From positions 1 to 20,312 of the IMG/VR virus record IMGVR_UViG_3300031951_001505: a stretch of DNA of 20,312 nucleotides; one strand, 5' to 3'. Made by a program: the position numbers and the translations under genes. The notes below the pieces were generated by a model that ran no database searches, was not told the DNA's origin, and saw only the letters and a list, made by a program, of their open reading frames with translations. This DNA is from a virus. Position 1 is the stretch's first letter. Each line of letters starts with the position of its first letter. Of the stretch, positions 1 through 6,638 are shown piece after piece.

Positions 1-1
1 C

Positions 2-130
2 CCTGATGGTATAGCGAAGTGTGTTGGCGCAACCCCACTAGTCGCAGCCATGCGCTGCTATGTGGCAAGCAAACTGGGTGACGAAGTACAACTACCGGAG
101 GTGGTGTATGAACAGCAGTCAGATAGCTAA
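2..130 (+). CDS. C-terminal end of a NinX-like (DUF2591) phage protein, 5' truncated
   Basis: An open frame enters from the left edge and ends at TAA 128-130, giving 42 residues. The stretch TPLVAAMRCYVASKLGDEV followed by a VP/LP-type tail is the usual end of DUF2591 (NinX-like) phage proteins, small accessory proteins of unknown biochemical role often found among early genes of phages of Gram-negative bacteria. The family assignment rests on this C-terminal signature only, because the rest of the gene lies outside the window. The next gene starts inside it, at 108, so the two are probably translated from one message. Confidence 0.7.
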   Translation, partial: PDGIAKCVGATPLVAAMRCYVASKLGDEVQLPEVVYEQQSDS

Positions 131-245
131 GCAAGTAATACGCGACATCAAGCGTATTCTTCAGCAGCAAAAAGGCACGACAACCGAGCGCGAGTATCTG
201 TTCGCGCACATGAACCACATCAAAGGGAGACTAGGATGGAGATAA
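108..245 (+). CDS. Small phage protein, 45 aa, unknown function
   Basis: I place the start at ATG 108 rather than the upstream in-frame ATG at 60, because a strong Shine-Dalgarno GGAGGTGG lies at 97-104, just before 108, while nothing similar precedes 60. The product is basic and mostly helical, beginning MNSSQIAKQVIRDIKRIL, with no cysteines and no membrane segment. It overlaps the end of the NinX-like gene by 23 bp and the start of the next gene by 10 bp, which indicates coupled translation. I do not recognise a family. A small nucleic-acid-binding or adaptor protein would fit the charge, but that is a guess. Confidence 0.65.
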   Translation: MNSSQIAKQVIRDIKRILQQQKGTTTEREYLFAHMNHIKGRLGWR

Positions 246-607
246 GGAAGATTCACGAGCCAATAGACGCGCGTCCGCTGGAATCAGGGGCAGTGCAGAA
301 ACTGTATCGCTTTGCCAACAACTACGGAGCGTCCGTGGTCAAGGGAGAGCATACCTACGGGGGCGATGAGGGGCTGTGGGAACTCGCGGTTCTCAAGTTC
401 AAGACCGATGGGGACTTTGTGCTTGACTATTCAACACCGATCACGGAAGACGTGGAGGGTCACTTGACTGACGATGCGGTAGAAGAATTGTTAGACAAGA
501 TCGAGGCACTGCCGTTCACCGCGCCGATCAACGAGGGCAATGAAGCGGTACACAAGAGGGTACACAAGGACATCAACGGCATCGACAACACGGAGATACA
601 TAAATGA
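236..607 (+). CDS. Conserved phage hypothetical protein, 123 aa
   Basis: ATG 236 has GGGAG at 224-228 as its ribosome binding site. The central part, with YGASVVKG, YGGDEGLWELAVL and an LDYSTPI stretch, resembles a small conserved protein found in many phages of diverse hosts, for which no activity is established as far as I know. The first 90 residues look like a compact alpha/beta fold. The tail after residue 95 is polar and repetitive (VHKRVHKDINGIDN) and is probably flexible. It shares a 4-bp ATGA overlap with the next gene. Function is unknown; I am confident it is a real gene and less so of the family resemblance. Confidence 0.75.
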   Translation: MEIRKIHEPIDARPLESGAVQKLYRFANNYGASVVKGEHTYGGDEGLWELAVLKFKTDGDFVLDYSTPITEDVEGHLTDDAVEELLDKIEALPFTAPINEGNEAVHKRVHKDINGIDNTEIHK

Positions 608-825
608 ACTACGAAATACTAGCGATTGCCTTGGGCATCTGGAACATAACGCTTCAGCTACGCCTGAACTCTAAGCGCAAGCAGACCCAACGTCTAATGT
701 ACTCATTGGACAGAATCGCGCAGAAGAAATGGAAGATCATCACAACCGACACAGGGTTCGACGTGATTGACCACGAGGGGGATCGCGTCTTGGCAATCCT
801 TGATAAAGGCAAAAAGCATGGGTAA
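604..825 (+). CDS. Small protein with hydrophobic N-terminus, 73 aa
   Basis: It starts at ATG 604, overlapping the previous stop (TGA 605-607) in an ATGA junction. Residues 3-19 (YEILAIALGIWNITLQL) are hydrophobic and could form a short membrane anchor. They are followed by a strongly basic stretch (RLNSKRKQTQRL), as expected for a cytoplasmic face by the positive-inside rule. The remainder is a soluble 40-residue domain with a TDTGFDVIDHEGDRV beta-rich stretch. No family is recognised. The anchor is weak, so an amphipathic helix is an alternative. Confidence 0.65.
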   Translation: MNYEILAIALGIWNITLQLRLNSKRKQTQRLMYSLDRIAQKKWKIITTDTGFDVIDHEGDRVLAILDKGKKHG

Positions 826-895
826 CTGGCTTCTATTTATCGCTGGCGCTCTGATGTGTCTTGGCGCGGTATTGGCGCATTTATACATCTACTAA
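818..895 (+). CDS. Putative 25-aa single-pass membrane peptide
   Basis: ATG 818 opens a 26-codon frame, ending at TAA 893-895, which overlaps the previous gene by 8 bp. The peptide is almost entirely one hydrophobic helix: MGNWLLFIAGALMCLGAVLA followed by HLYIY. It is the last frame before the promoter region. A GATAAAGG stretch lies about 10 bases upstream and could serve as a weak ribosome binding site. Small hydrophobic peptides of this kind occur in phage early regions, but random sequence can also give one. The overlap and clean helix argue for a gene; the size keeps confidence moderate. Confidence 0.5.
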   Translation: MGNWLLFIAGALMCLGAVLAHLYIY

Positions 896-913
896 AAAAC
901 CCGAGTAACTCCA

Positions 914-929
914 TTGACTAATATGTCAA
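914..929. promoter_or_regulatory. Palindrome over the -35 box, possible operator
   Basis: TTGAC (914-918) and GTCAA (925-929) form an inverted repeat with a 6-bp AT-rich centre, TAATAT. It covers the -35 box and the start of the spacer, where a dimeric repressor would block polymerase. No second copy was noticed elsewhere in the window. Part of the symmetry follows from the consensus -35 box itself, so operator function is an inference. Confidence 0.4.
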
Positions 930-942
930 CTTATGGTATACT
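914..942 (+). promoter_or_regulatory. Strong sigma70-type promoter for the MoxR/VWA block
   Basis: The -35 box TTGACT (914-919) and -10 box TATACT (937-942) are separated by exactly 17 bp. TG at 934-935 with one base before the -10 box makes an extended -10. The promoter lies in the 119-bp gap ahead of the gene at 1015 and is the best promoter match I found in the window. Transcription would start near 949-950, leaving a leader of about 65 bases. The -35 box is part of a palindrome, described separately. Confidence 0.8.
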
Positions 943-980
943 TATAGTTAGTAGGGAGAGCAACGTAGGCAACGTCGTAG

Positions 981-1011
981 ATTAACGATTCACCATAACC
1001 TGAAAGGTAAT
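981..1011 (+). repeat. 31-bp leader repeat, copy 1
   Basis: This copy lies just upstream of the start at 1015 and matches positions 1926-1956 at 30 of 31 bases; the single difference is T at 996 against C at 1941. It ends with the ribosome binding segment CTGAAAGGTAAT. The match extends about 20 bases upstream of that segment, through ATTAACGATTCACC, further than a shared ribosome binding site needs. Confidence 0.85.
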
Positions 1012-1014
1012 TAC

Positions 1015-1926
1015 ATGAACATCTCACTAAACAAGCCGCAGCACATCACGTCGCTGGCAACCGCTGGTTTGCTGGTCGCAGTCGAGGTCAACGTCTGGTC
1101 GGCAACCAAGCAAGACCGCGCCATCAGCAATGAGGTTACTACCGCAAAGAAAGCTGATAGCAACGCGGGCCGGTTCGTCAAAAACCTGCTTGCCAACAAC
1201 ATCGATCACAAGAACCTGCTGAACTATCGTCAGACTATCTATAACTGGATGGTGCGTACCACGTACCCGTGGAACAAGTCGCAGGATTTCCTGCCGCACG
1301 TCAGTCTGCCCAAGTTCATGCAAGAGTTTCATAACCATCAGGCAGAGTTCACCAAGCTGCTCGATACATTCTGCGCAAACTACGCAACCACCGTGTCCAA
1401 CATGGCGTTCGCACAAGGCGACATGTTCAACCGCAACGACTATCCGGACGTGTCCGAGGTGCGTAGCAAGTTCGGCGTAACACTATATACAAGCGAGATT
1501 CCGGTGGGCGATTATCGCTGTGCGATTGCTCAGGACTTGGCTGATGACTTAAACAATCATTACAACAAGCAAGCCGAAACAATCGTTCAGGGTATCCTGA
1601 ATGATCAAGTAGAGCGTTTGGTCGATGTCATGGAAAGCCTGTCGCATTGCTGCGGTGTGGATGAGTATCTGGCTAAGGACGGCGAGATGAAGCAGAAAAA
1701 GCGCAAGATATACGAGGGCACGGTCGAGAAAGCTAAAGAGTATTGCCGTGTCTACAAAGACTTTAACCTGACGGACGATGCCAAGCTATCTGAAGCAATC
1801 AATCAGTTGGACATGGCACTGCGCGGTATCAATGCCGATATGCTGCGTGACTCTGACGCAGCGCGTTCGCAAGTCAAAGACGAGATGGAGGACATCCTCT
1901 CGAAGTTCGCACCACGTAACATCTAA
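1015..1926 (+). CDS. DUF3150-like protein, first gene of the MoxR/VWA block
   Basis: This 303-residue soluble protein starts at ATG 1015 after GAAAGGTAA. It is mostly helical and charged, with a central region of aromatic and proline residues (NWMVRTTYPW, then FLPHVSLPKF) and a long helical C-terminal third (from about residue 205). Its size, style and position directly before a MoxR-type ATPase and a VWA protein match phage DUF3150-family proteins, which I recall in that same gene order. No catalytic motif is visible. By context it probably works with the ATPase, as substrate adaptor or scaffold; that is inference. The family name is a recollection of the pattern and was not confirmed by search. 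Confidence 0.65.
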   Translation: MNISLNKPQHITSLATAGLLVAVEVNVWSATKQDRAISNEVTTAKKADSNAGRFVKNLLANNIDHKNLLNYRQTIYNWMVRTTYPWNKSQDFLPHVSLPKFMQEFHNHQAEFTKLLDTFCANYATTVSNMAFAQGDMFNRNDYPDVSEVRSKFGVTLYTSEIPVGDYRCAIAQDLADDLNNHYNKQAETIVQGILNDQVERLVDVMESLSHCCGVDEYLAKDGEMKQKKRKIYEGTVEKAKEYCRVYKDFNLTDDAKLSEAINQLDMALRGINADMLRDSDAARSQVKDEMEDILSKFAPRNI

Positions 1927-1956
1927 TTAACGATTCACCACAACCTGAAAGGTAAT
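1926..1956 (+). repeat. 31-bp leader repeat, copy 2
   Basis: The second copy begins on the last base of the stop codon of the DUF3150-like gene and runs to five bases before the ATPase start at 1961. It matches 981-1011 except at one base and carries the same CTGAAAGGTAAT ribosome binding segment. A shorter relative, TTGAAAGGTAAATC, precedes the gene at 4322. Confidence 0.85.
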
Positions 1957-1960
1957 AGCC

Positions 1961-3061
1961 ATGTCTAAAATAAACTTTGCTGATGCAGTCACTATCGAAC
2001 AAGCCGCATCGATTATCCCTGTCCTCTCTGCAACGCATGAGGGAGAAGATTCACACGTCACACCGATCTTACTCAGCGAACCCGGCGTAGGCAAGACATC
2101 GACTCTGAAGCTGATCGAGAAGCAGTTGGGCGACGGTTACGACTACATCTATGTGGACTGCCCGTCGAAGGATTACATGGACATCGCTGGCACGATTCCG
2201 AACCACGAGACCAAAGCGTTGGAGCAGTACATCGGTGGGCTGTTCAAGATGGATAGCGGCAAGCCGAAGGTCATCATGCTTGACGAGGTGTTCAAGGTTC
2301 CCAAGCTGATGGGTGTGTTGTTTACCCGATTGATGCTAGAGCGTAGCGTCGGCGACCGAGCGTTGCCCGTTGGGTCAATCGTGTATGGCACATCTAACAA
2401 CGGAAGCGATGGCGTGGGCGACAACATGCAAGCGCATCAGGCTAACCGTGTGTGTCTGCTGCCGATGCAAAAGCCCGACTGGCGGCAGTGGTGCAAGTGG
2501 GCGGCAGAAAATGGCGTGAGTTCTACGCTGCGCGCGTTCGTTGCGATGAATCCCCGCATCTTGGCGTCGTACCGTGATGGCGGTCAGGAGAACAACGAGT
2601 TCATCTTCAACCCAACCAAGCCACAGCAGTGCATATCGTTTCCTTCACCGCGTTCGCTGTTCAAGTCTAATCGCATCGTCATGAACAGAGACACTATCGG
2701 TTCAGGGGCGGCTGAAGTGGCACTTGCCGGTACTATCGGACTCCCTGCCGCAAAGGCATTATCCGTTTTCATCGACATGGAGAAGCAGTTGATCCCTGTC
2801 AAGGACATCGTTGCTAACCCAGCGGGTGTACCCATGCCGGAGGACGTAGCTGCACTGTGCATGATCATGTTCAATGCAACCGATGAGATACAAACACAGG
2901 ATGAGTTGTCGTCGTTCATGACGTTCGTCAAGCGTATGAATCAGAGCGAGTTGCAGTCGATCTTTTTCACCATGCTCATGGGCAACAAGCGTACCGTCAA
3001 GTTGGCATCGAACAACGATGACATCAAGGCGTGGACGAAAGACAACTACAAGTACCTGTAA
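1961..3061 (+). CDS. MoxR-type AAA+ ATPase
   Basis: This 366-residue protein has a P-loop, SEPGVGKTS (39-47), with Ser where the first Gly of the classical motif usually stands. Walker B is VIMLDE (104-109), and a sensor-1-like segment YGTSNNGSDG follows near residues 142-151. The order and spacing are those of MoxR-family AAA+ ATPases, which couple ATP hydrolysis to remodelling of protein complexes and are usually paired with a VWA-domain partner. The next gene encodes exactly such a partner. The C-terminal 150 residues are helical, as in the lid and adaptor part of the family. It starts at ATG 1961 after GAAAGGTAAT. The target is unknown. Confidence 0.85.
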   Translation: MSKINFADAVTIEQAASIIPVLSATHEGEDSHVTPILLSEPGVGKTSTLKLIEKQLGDGYDYIYVDCPSKDYMDIAGTIPNHETKALEQYIGGLFKMDSGKPKVIMLDEVFKVPKLMGVLFTRLMLERSVGDRALPVGSIVYGTSNNGSDGVGDNMQAHQANRVCLLPMQKPDWRQWCKWAAENGVSSTLRAFVAMNPRILASYRDGGQENNEFIFNPTKPQQCISFPSPRSLFKSNRIVMNRDTIGSGAAEVALAGTIGLPAAKALSVFIDMEKQLIPVKDIVANPAGVPMPEDVAALCMIMFNATDEIQTQDELSSFMTFVKRMNQSELQSIFFTMLMGNKRTVKLASNNDDIKAWTKDNYKYL

Positions 3062-3075
3062 TCTAGGAGAACAAC

Positions 3076-4311
3076 ATGGCATACCTAACAGACGAGGAGC
3101 GCCTGAAGAAGAGTCACATCATTTTGATGCGGCATCCTGAGACGGCGTTGTACGGCAGCGTAATGATGATGGGCGAGAGTGCCGTAGAAGATGGTATCCC
3201 CACGGCCTACACAGATGGTGAGAACAAGAAGTATGGTCGGGAGTTCATGTCTAAGCTGACGGATGAGGAGGCGCGGGCGTTGATCATGCACGAGAATCTG
3301 CATGTAGCGTTGATGCACATCCCACGTCACAAGGACTTGATGAAGGAAGACGGGATGCTGGCTAACGTAGCGATGGACATCGTGGTCAACAACATCATCG
3401 ACAACCTGACAGACAAGTCACTGTGCAAGCTACCGAGCAGTGCAATCCTTGATCACAAGTTCGATGGCTGGTCAGTGCGTGAGATATACAACGATCTCAA
3501 GAAGCAGAACCCGCAACGTGGACAAAGCCGGACACAGCCGGACGGTAGCGGACAATCTAACGATTCAGGTCAGGGTGAAACGATAAACATCAACGGCAAG
3601 CAAGTCACCGTGCAGGGTGGAGACGAGCATGACGGAACAGGTGTCAACCCTACGCCTGAGCAAGCCAAGGAGTTCGAGGAGCGGGTCGGTCGGGCATTAC
3701 GTGAGGGCGGCATTCTTGCTGGTCGCCTTGGCGCTAAGGTTCCCCGTGAGGTAAGCGCATCTCTGGACAAGCCAATCGATTGGAAGGAGGCGATGCGCGA
3801 CTTTGTGTCTACTGCGGTGCGTGGCAAGGACGAGTTGACGTGGCGGCGGTTCAATCGCAGCCTCTTGGCTAATGACATTCTTGCGCCAAGCGTAGAGTCC
3901 GAGACCATGACCGAGGTTCTCTTTGGCGGTGACACATCAGGGTCTATCACTCAGGAGATGATTGGCAAGGCAGCGTTTCAGTTGCAGCTAATTTGCGATT
4001 CAGTCAACCCTGAAACGGTACGTATCCTGTGGTGGGATACCGAGGTGCATGGTGAGCAGGTGTTCAGCGGCGGTGTTAACAACGTCAAAGACATTATCAA
4101 GCCAGTGGGCGGCGGCGGTACGCGCGTCTCATGTGTGTCGGAGTACATCAAGCAGAAAGGTTACAAGCCAGACTGCGTGGTGATATTCACTGACGGGTAT
4201 GTGGAAGATAACATCGAGTGGGACATCGGTGTAGAAACTCTTTGGCTAGTCACAGAGAATCGTAACTTCGTTCCGCCCAAAGGCAAGATGGTCAAGATCG
4301 ATAAACTTTGA
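3076..4311 (+). CDS. Metallopeptidase-like/VWA-domain protein (DUF2201-type), MoxR partner
   Basis: This 411-residue protein has two parts. The N-terminal part carries the zinc-peptidase signature HENLH (72-76) followed by more histidines (H81, H85), as in the putative metallopeptidase domain of DUF2201-type proteins. A polar Gly/Gln/Ser-rich linker (about 144-190) leads to the C-terminal VWA-like domain, whose metal-binding MIDAS motif is DTSGS (286-290), with GGGGT (345-349) and TDG (372-374) as the further MIDAS loops. Such proteins act with MoxR-type ATPases, and the ATPase gene ends 14 bp upstream. AGGAG (3064-3068) precedes ATG 3076. Both the HExxH and the MIDAS look intact, so peptidase activity is possible but not shown. 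Confidence 0.85.
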   Translation: MAYLTDEERLKKSHIILMRHPETALYGSVMMMGESAVEDGIPTAYTDGENKKYGREFMSKLTDEEARALIMHENLHVALMHIPRHKDLMKEDGMLANVAMDIVVNNIIDNLTDKSLCKLPSSAILDHKFDGWSVREIYNDLKKQNPQRGQSRTQPDGSGQSNDSGQGETININGKQVTVQGGDEHDGTGVNPTPEQAKEFEERVGRALREGGILAGRLGAKVPREVSASLDKPIDWKEAMRDFVSTAVRGKDELTWRRFNRSLLANDILAPSVESETMTEVLFGGDTSGSITQEMIGKAAFQLQLICDSVNPETVRILWWDTEVHGEQVFSGGVNNVKDIIKPVGGGGTRVSCVSEYIKQKGYKPDCVVIFTDGYVEDNIEWDIGVETLWLVTENRNFVPPKGKMVKIDKL

Positions 4312-4321
4312 AAGGTAAATC

Positions 4322-5299
4322 ATGAAAACATTCATTCACCCATTCGCAGTGAAAGTCACTGAGGAAGTTGTTGTAGCTAACAAAGCGTTCCCGCTTGTGC
4401 GGGAGTTGGCGCACAAGTATGACCTGATGGTACTCGCACTGAGCGAACGCATAGACCGTAGCTTGGACATACTCTACATGTCACGCGCTGACGGTATTCC
4501 GATCTGTAAAGTATTCTTTATGGAGGATAAGGGAGCGTTCGCCATTCGTAACTGCATGATGGCTAAAGATCGTGGGCGCTCAAGCGATGACAAGCTGACT
4601 TACTTTGGTAAGAGAGTTTCTTTTGTGATGAAGACTATTGAGAAGGAAGGTCTCATCCCGAAAGATACAAAGACGTATTTTGATAACGCACTTACGAGTC
4701 CAATCCTTGCCGCAGTTGACAGCTTGTCATCGTCATACGGTGAGGTGCGCAAAGGCAACAGCATAAGTGGCGAGATCATGCACAGCTTGATTGAGATAGC
4801 TTTTGGCAATCGACATCTGTCTACCCTATCAGCAGAATCAATGACCAAAGTACAATCCGCACTTGACAAATACAGAGATGCAGATAAAACTAGAGTCGAG
4901 CGTCAACAAGAGTTGAACGAGACGTTTAGCAATCCGGTGTGGGCAATTTTCTATGATGATGCCGATTCGTTTTGCGTTGGCAAGATGAAGTTGTCTCCGA
5001 TGTGGAATAGCGCAAATGAGACAACACCGTCCTCTTTGGACATGAGTATCGTTGAAGACTTTCGTCGCGTTGCGGATGTGACTGAGATACCCGAGTTGAT
5101 CCCGACGATGGCGATGCTGAAGACTTCAATAGAACAAGCAAGACCGGATATTAAATACAACTTCGTTGGCGACAGCGGGTTCTTTCCTACTAACTGGACG
5201 GGCGTGTCGAATAGCTTGCGTGTAATGACAGTTAACGCTGGCGATAGATGGAGCAGCAAAATGTTACTCAAACCCAAAATGTTAATGGTCGCAATATGA
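4322..5299 (+). CDS. Unknown protein of the MoxR/VWA block, 325 aa
   Basis: I do not recognise this protein. It is soluble, alpha/beta in style, with no P-loop, zinc cluster or membrane segment. The N-terminal 110 residues contain alternating hydrophobic strands (DLMVLALSERIDRSLDILYM). The middle (about 130-200) is helical and rich in Ser and charged residues. The C-terminal part ends in a hydrophobic stretch. It begins 10 bp after the VWA gene, behind GAAAGGTAAATC, a ribosome binding segment like those of the two repeat leaders, which supports membership of the same transcription unit. A substrate or cofactor of the ATPase/VWA pair is a reasonable but unproved role. Confidence 0.75.
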   Translation: MKTFIHPFAVKVTEEVVVANKAFPLVRELAHKYDLMVLALSERIDRSLDILYMSRADGIPICKVFFMEDKGAFAIRNCMMAKDRGRSSDDKLTYFGKRVSFVMKTIEKEGLIPKDTKTYFDNALTSPILAAVDSLSSSYGEVRKGNSISGEIMHSLIEIAFGNRHLSTLSAESMTKVQSALDKYRDADKTRVERQQELNETFSNPVWAIFYDDADSFCVGKMKLSPMWNSANETTPSSLDMSIVEDFRRVADVTEIPELIPTMAMLKTSIEQARPDIKYNFVGDSGFFPTNWTGVSNSLRVMTVNAGDRWSSKMLLKPKMLMVAI

Positions 5300-5694
5300 A
5301 TGTGGATACAGAAGATACACCGATTGATGTTTATACCTATGTCATGGAAGGTGGGCTTGTCGTACAAAGCCTGTCCCCAATGGGGCATGAGTTCGGTGAG
5401 GGGCTGTATCGTGTACCTGTTCAGATAGAAAACGAACAGCACACGGTGTACGTAGGCGACAACCACAAACGGATGTTCGATGCAGATTCTTTACCAGACT
5501 TTCTGAAGCACAAGCTGGCGATGATTACCGTTTCAGGTCAGGGTGAACTGTTAGATGAGCGGAGCCTCACTAGGCTGCATCTGTTTGCAACGAAGCGAGG
5601 TGATCTTGAATGTGTCGGTTGGCGTGTGTCCCCTAGCTTCTATGTTGTAGTCATGACTGATGCTGAACTTGAATCATTGAAGGGTATAAGGTGA
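5296..5694 (+). CDS. Unknown protein, 132 aa, last gene of the MoxR/VWA block
   Basis: Two starts are possible. ATG 5248 would add 16 Gln/Asn-rich residues (MEQQNVTQTQNVNGRN) and overlap the previous gene by 52 bp. ATG 5296 forms a 4-bp ATGA junction with that gene's stop and is preferred here; neither has a clear ribosome binding site. The product has beta-rich segments (VYTYVMEGGLVVQSLSP, HTVYVGDNHKRMF) and an acidic C-terminal helix, and no motif I recognise. It may function with the upstream block or be simply the next gene in the operon. Its own stop overlaps the GTG start of the nuclease that follows. Confidence 0.65.
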   Translation: MNVDTEDTPIDVYTYVMEGGLVVQSLSPMGHEFGEGLYRVPVQIENEQHTVYVGDNHKRMFDADSLPDFLKHKLAMITVSGQGELLDERSLTRLHLFATKRGDLECVGWRVSPSFYVVVMTDAELESLKGIR

Positions 5695-5990
5695 CACCTG
5701 AAGGTAAAGTAAAAAAGATCGGACGCGCCATAATGACCAAGATGGGGATGTACCATTTCCCCGCGTTTTCTGGTGGTTATGGGCGTTCGGGTGTCCCTGA
5801 TGACATAGGCTGCTATCAGGGTGTTTTTGTTGCAGTGGAGTACAAAGCGAAGGGCGGTAAGCCAACCGCTCTTCAATTAAAAAACATGGACGACATACGC
5901 AAGAGCAAAGGCATAGCGTTACTTGTGGATGAGACAAACGTTCATCAGTTAGAGGAGTTAATAAATAATGAAATTCAAAGTCGTGGGTAA
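5691..5990 (+). CDS. VRR-NUC family nuclease
   Basis: This 99-residue protein is close to the full length of a stand-alone phage VRR-NUC domain, a PD-(D/E)XK-fold nuclease family. Visible motif residues are PD at 36-37, then FVAVEYK with E50 and K52 forming the (D/E)XK core, followed by LQ (61-62) and a final KGIALLVD strand typical of the fold. The family includes structure-specific nucleases, and phage members are thought to act on branched or replicating DNA. Translation starts at GTG 5691, overlapping the previous stop in a GTGA junction, with AAGGG about 10 bases upstream. Confidence 0.85.
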   Translation: MTPEGKVKKIGRAIMTKMGMYHFPAFSGGYGRSGVPDDIGCYQGVFVAVEYKAKGGKPTALQLKNMDDIRKSKGIALLVDETNVHQLEELINNEIQSRG

Positions 5991-6162
5991 AGAAAGGCTG
6001 ATCGTACCTGATGTAGAACACGATCAGCGTATGAGTCCGCTAGACAATTTTCGGTGGACATCTGGGGCAAATGTACAAGCAGTATGGCGCAAGCACGGGT
6101 GGGTTCCTCCATCAGAGCATCGCACTGATTATCTTTTTATTAAAAACAGAGAGGCCAAATAA
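5968..6162 (+). CDS. Small phage protein, 64 aa, unknown function
   Basis: It starts at ATG 5968, inside the end of the VRR-NUC gene, with AGAGGAG (5951-5957) upstream. The C-terminal half contains NVQAVWRKHGWVPPSEHRTDYLF, which looks like a small helical DNA-binding or recognition element, but no family is recognised. The stop TAA shares its last base with the ATG of the next gene. The gene is supported by its ribosome binding site and tight packing rather than by similarity. Confidence 0.7.
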   Translation: MKFKVVGKERLIVPDVEHDQRMSPLDNFRWTSGANVQAVWRKHGWVPPSEHRTDYLFIKNREAK

Positions 6163-6590
6163 TGAAAAACGGAATGAGCGTAAGAAAGTTTTTAAAACAG
6201 AATCCCAAAGCAGCGACCAAGGCCGTGATGAGGGCAACCGGCGCGTCAGCTAGTAGTGTTTATTCCATGCGTTGGAAGATGCGGCAAGAAGCAGAACCTT
6301 CAGTGGTGCTGCGTTATCCACTCCCACCAAAGACTCGTATGCTAGGGTGTGGGGACTCTCCAATCACTGACAAGACCGAGTTCATCATGCCTGATCCGGT
6401 CAATCATCCAGCACACTACACTACAGGTGGTGTCGAAACCATCGATTTCATCGAAGCCAAAAAGCTCAACTATAACTTGGGTAACGTGGTGAAGTACATT
6501 ACACGAGCCGACCACAAGGGCAATCGCATCGAAGACTTGCAGAAAGCCAAGTGGTATCTAGAGCGTGAGATTCTTTCCGCACACATCTGA
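6162..6590 (+). CDS. DUF3310 protein with N-terminal HTH-like segment
   Basis: The C-terminal half (about 77-140) is a DUF3310 domain: NHPAHY (81-86), a VETIDFIEAK helix, GNVVKYITRADHKG (107-120) and DLQKAKWYLEREI (125-137). DUF3310 is a common phage domain of unknown activity, sometimes described as related to nucleotide-kinase-like phage proteins. The N-terminal 45 residues resemble a short helix-turn-helix (ATKAVMRATGASASSVYSMR, 18-37), separated by a proline-rich linker. A simple DUF3310 protein would be about half this length. AGAGAGG (6148-6154) is the ribosome binding site. A 4-nt-loop hairpin follows the stop codon. Confidence 0.85.
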   Translation: MKNGMSVRKFLKQNPKAATKAVMRATGASASSVYSMRWKMRQEAEPSVVLRYPLPPKTRMLGCGDSPITDKTEFIMPDPVNHPAHYTTGGVETIDFIEAKKLNYNLGNVVKYITRADHKGNRIEDLQKAKWYLEREILSAHI

Positions 6591-6597
6591 TCTGTAT

Positions 6598-6623
6598 AGC
6601 GGTTCAGGTTACCCTGAACCGCT
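6598..6623 (+). terminator. Perfect 11-bp hairpin after the DUF3310 gene
   Basis: AGCGGTTCAGG (6598-6608) and CCTGAACCGCT (6613-6623) pair perfectly around a TTAC loop, eight bases after the DUF3310 stop. The downstream tract is GTTTCCCC, with only three T, so it is a weak intrinsic terminator at best and may instead be an RNA-processing or message-stabilising hairpin. The next ribosome binding site, CGAGG, begins only eight bases later, so the downstream genes are probably still reached by read-through. Confidence 0.6.
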
Positions 6624-6638
6624 GTTTCCCCGAGGTAT

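Noticed and set aside
4951-5466. Minus-strand frame of 171 codons opposite the unknown genes
   Set aside because: It is antisense to two tightly packed plus-strand genes, starts without a ribosome binding site and resembles no protein family.
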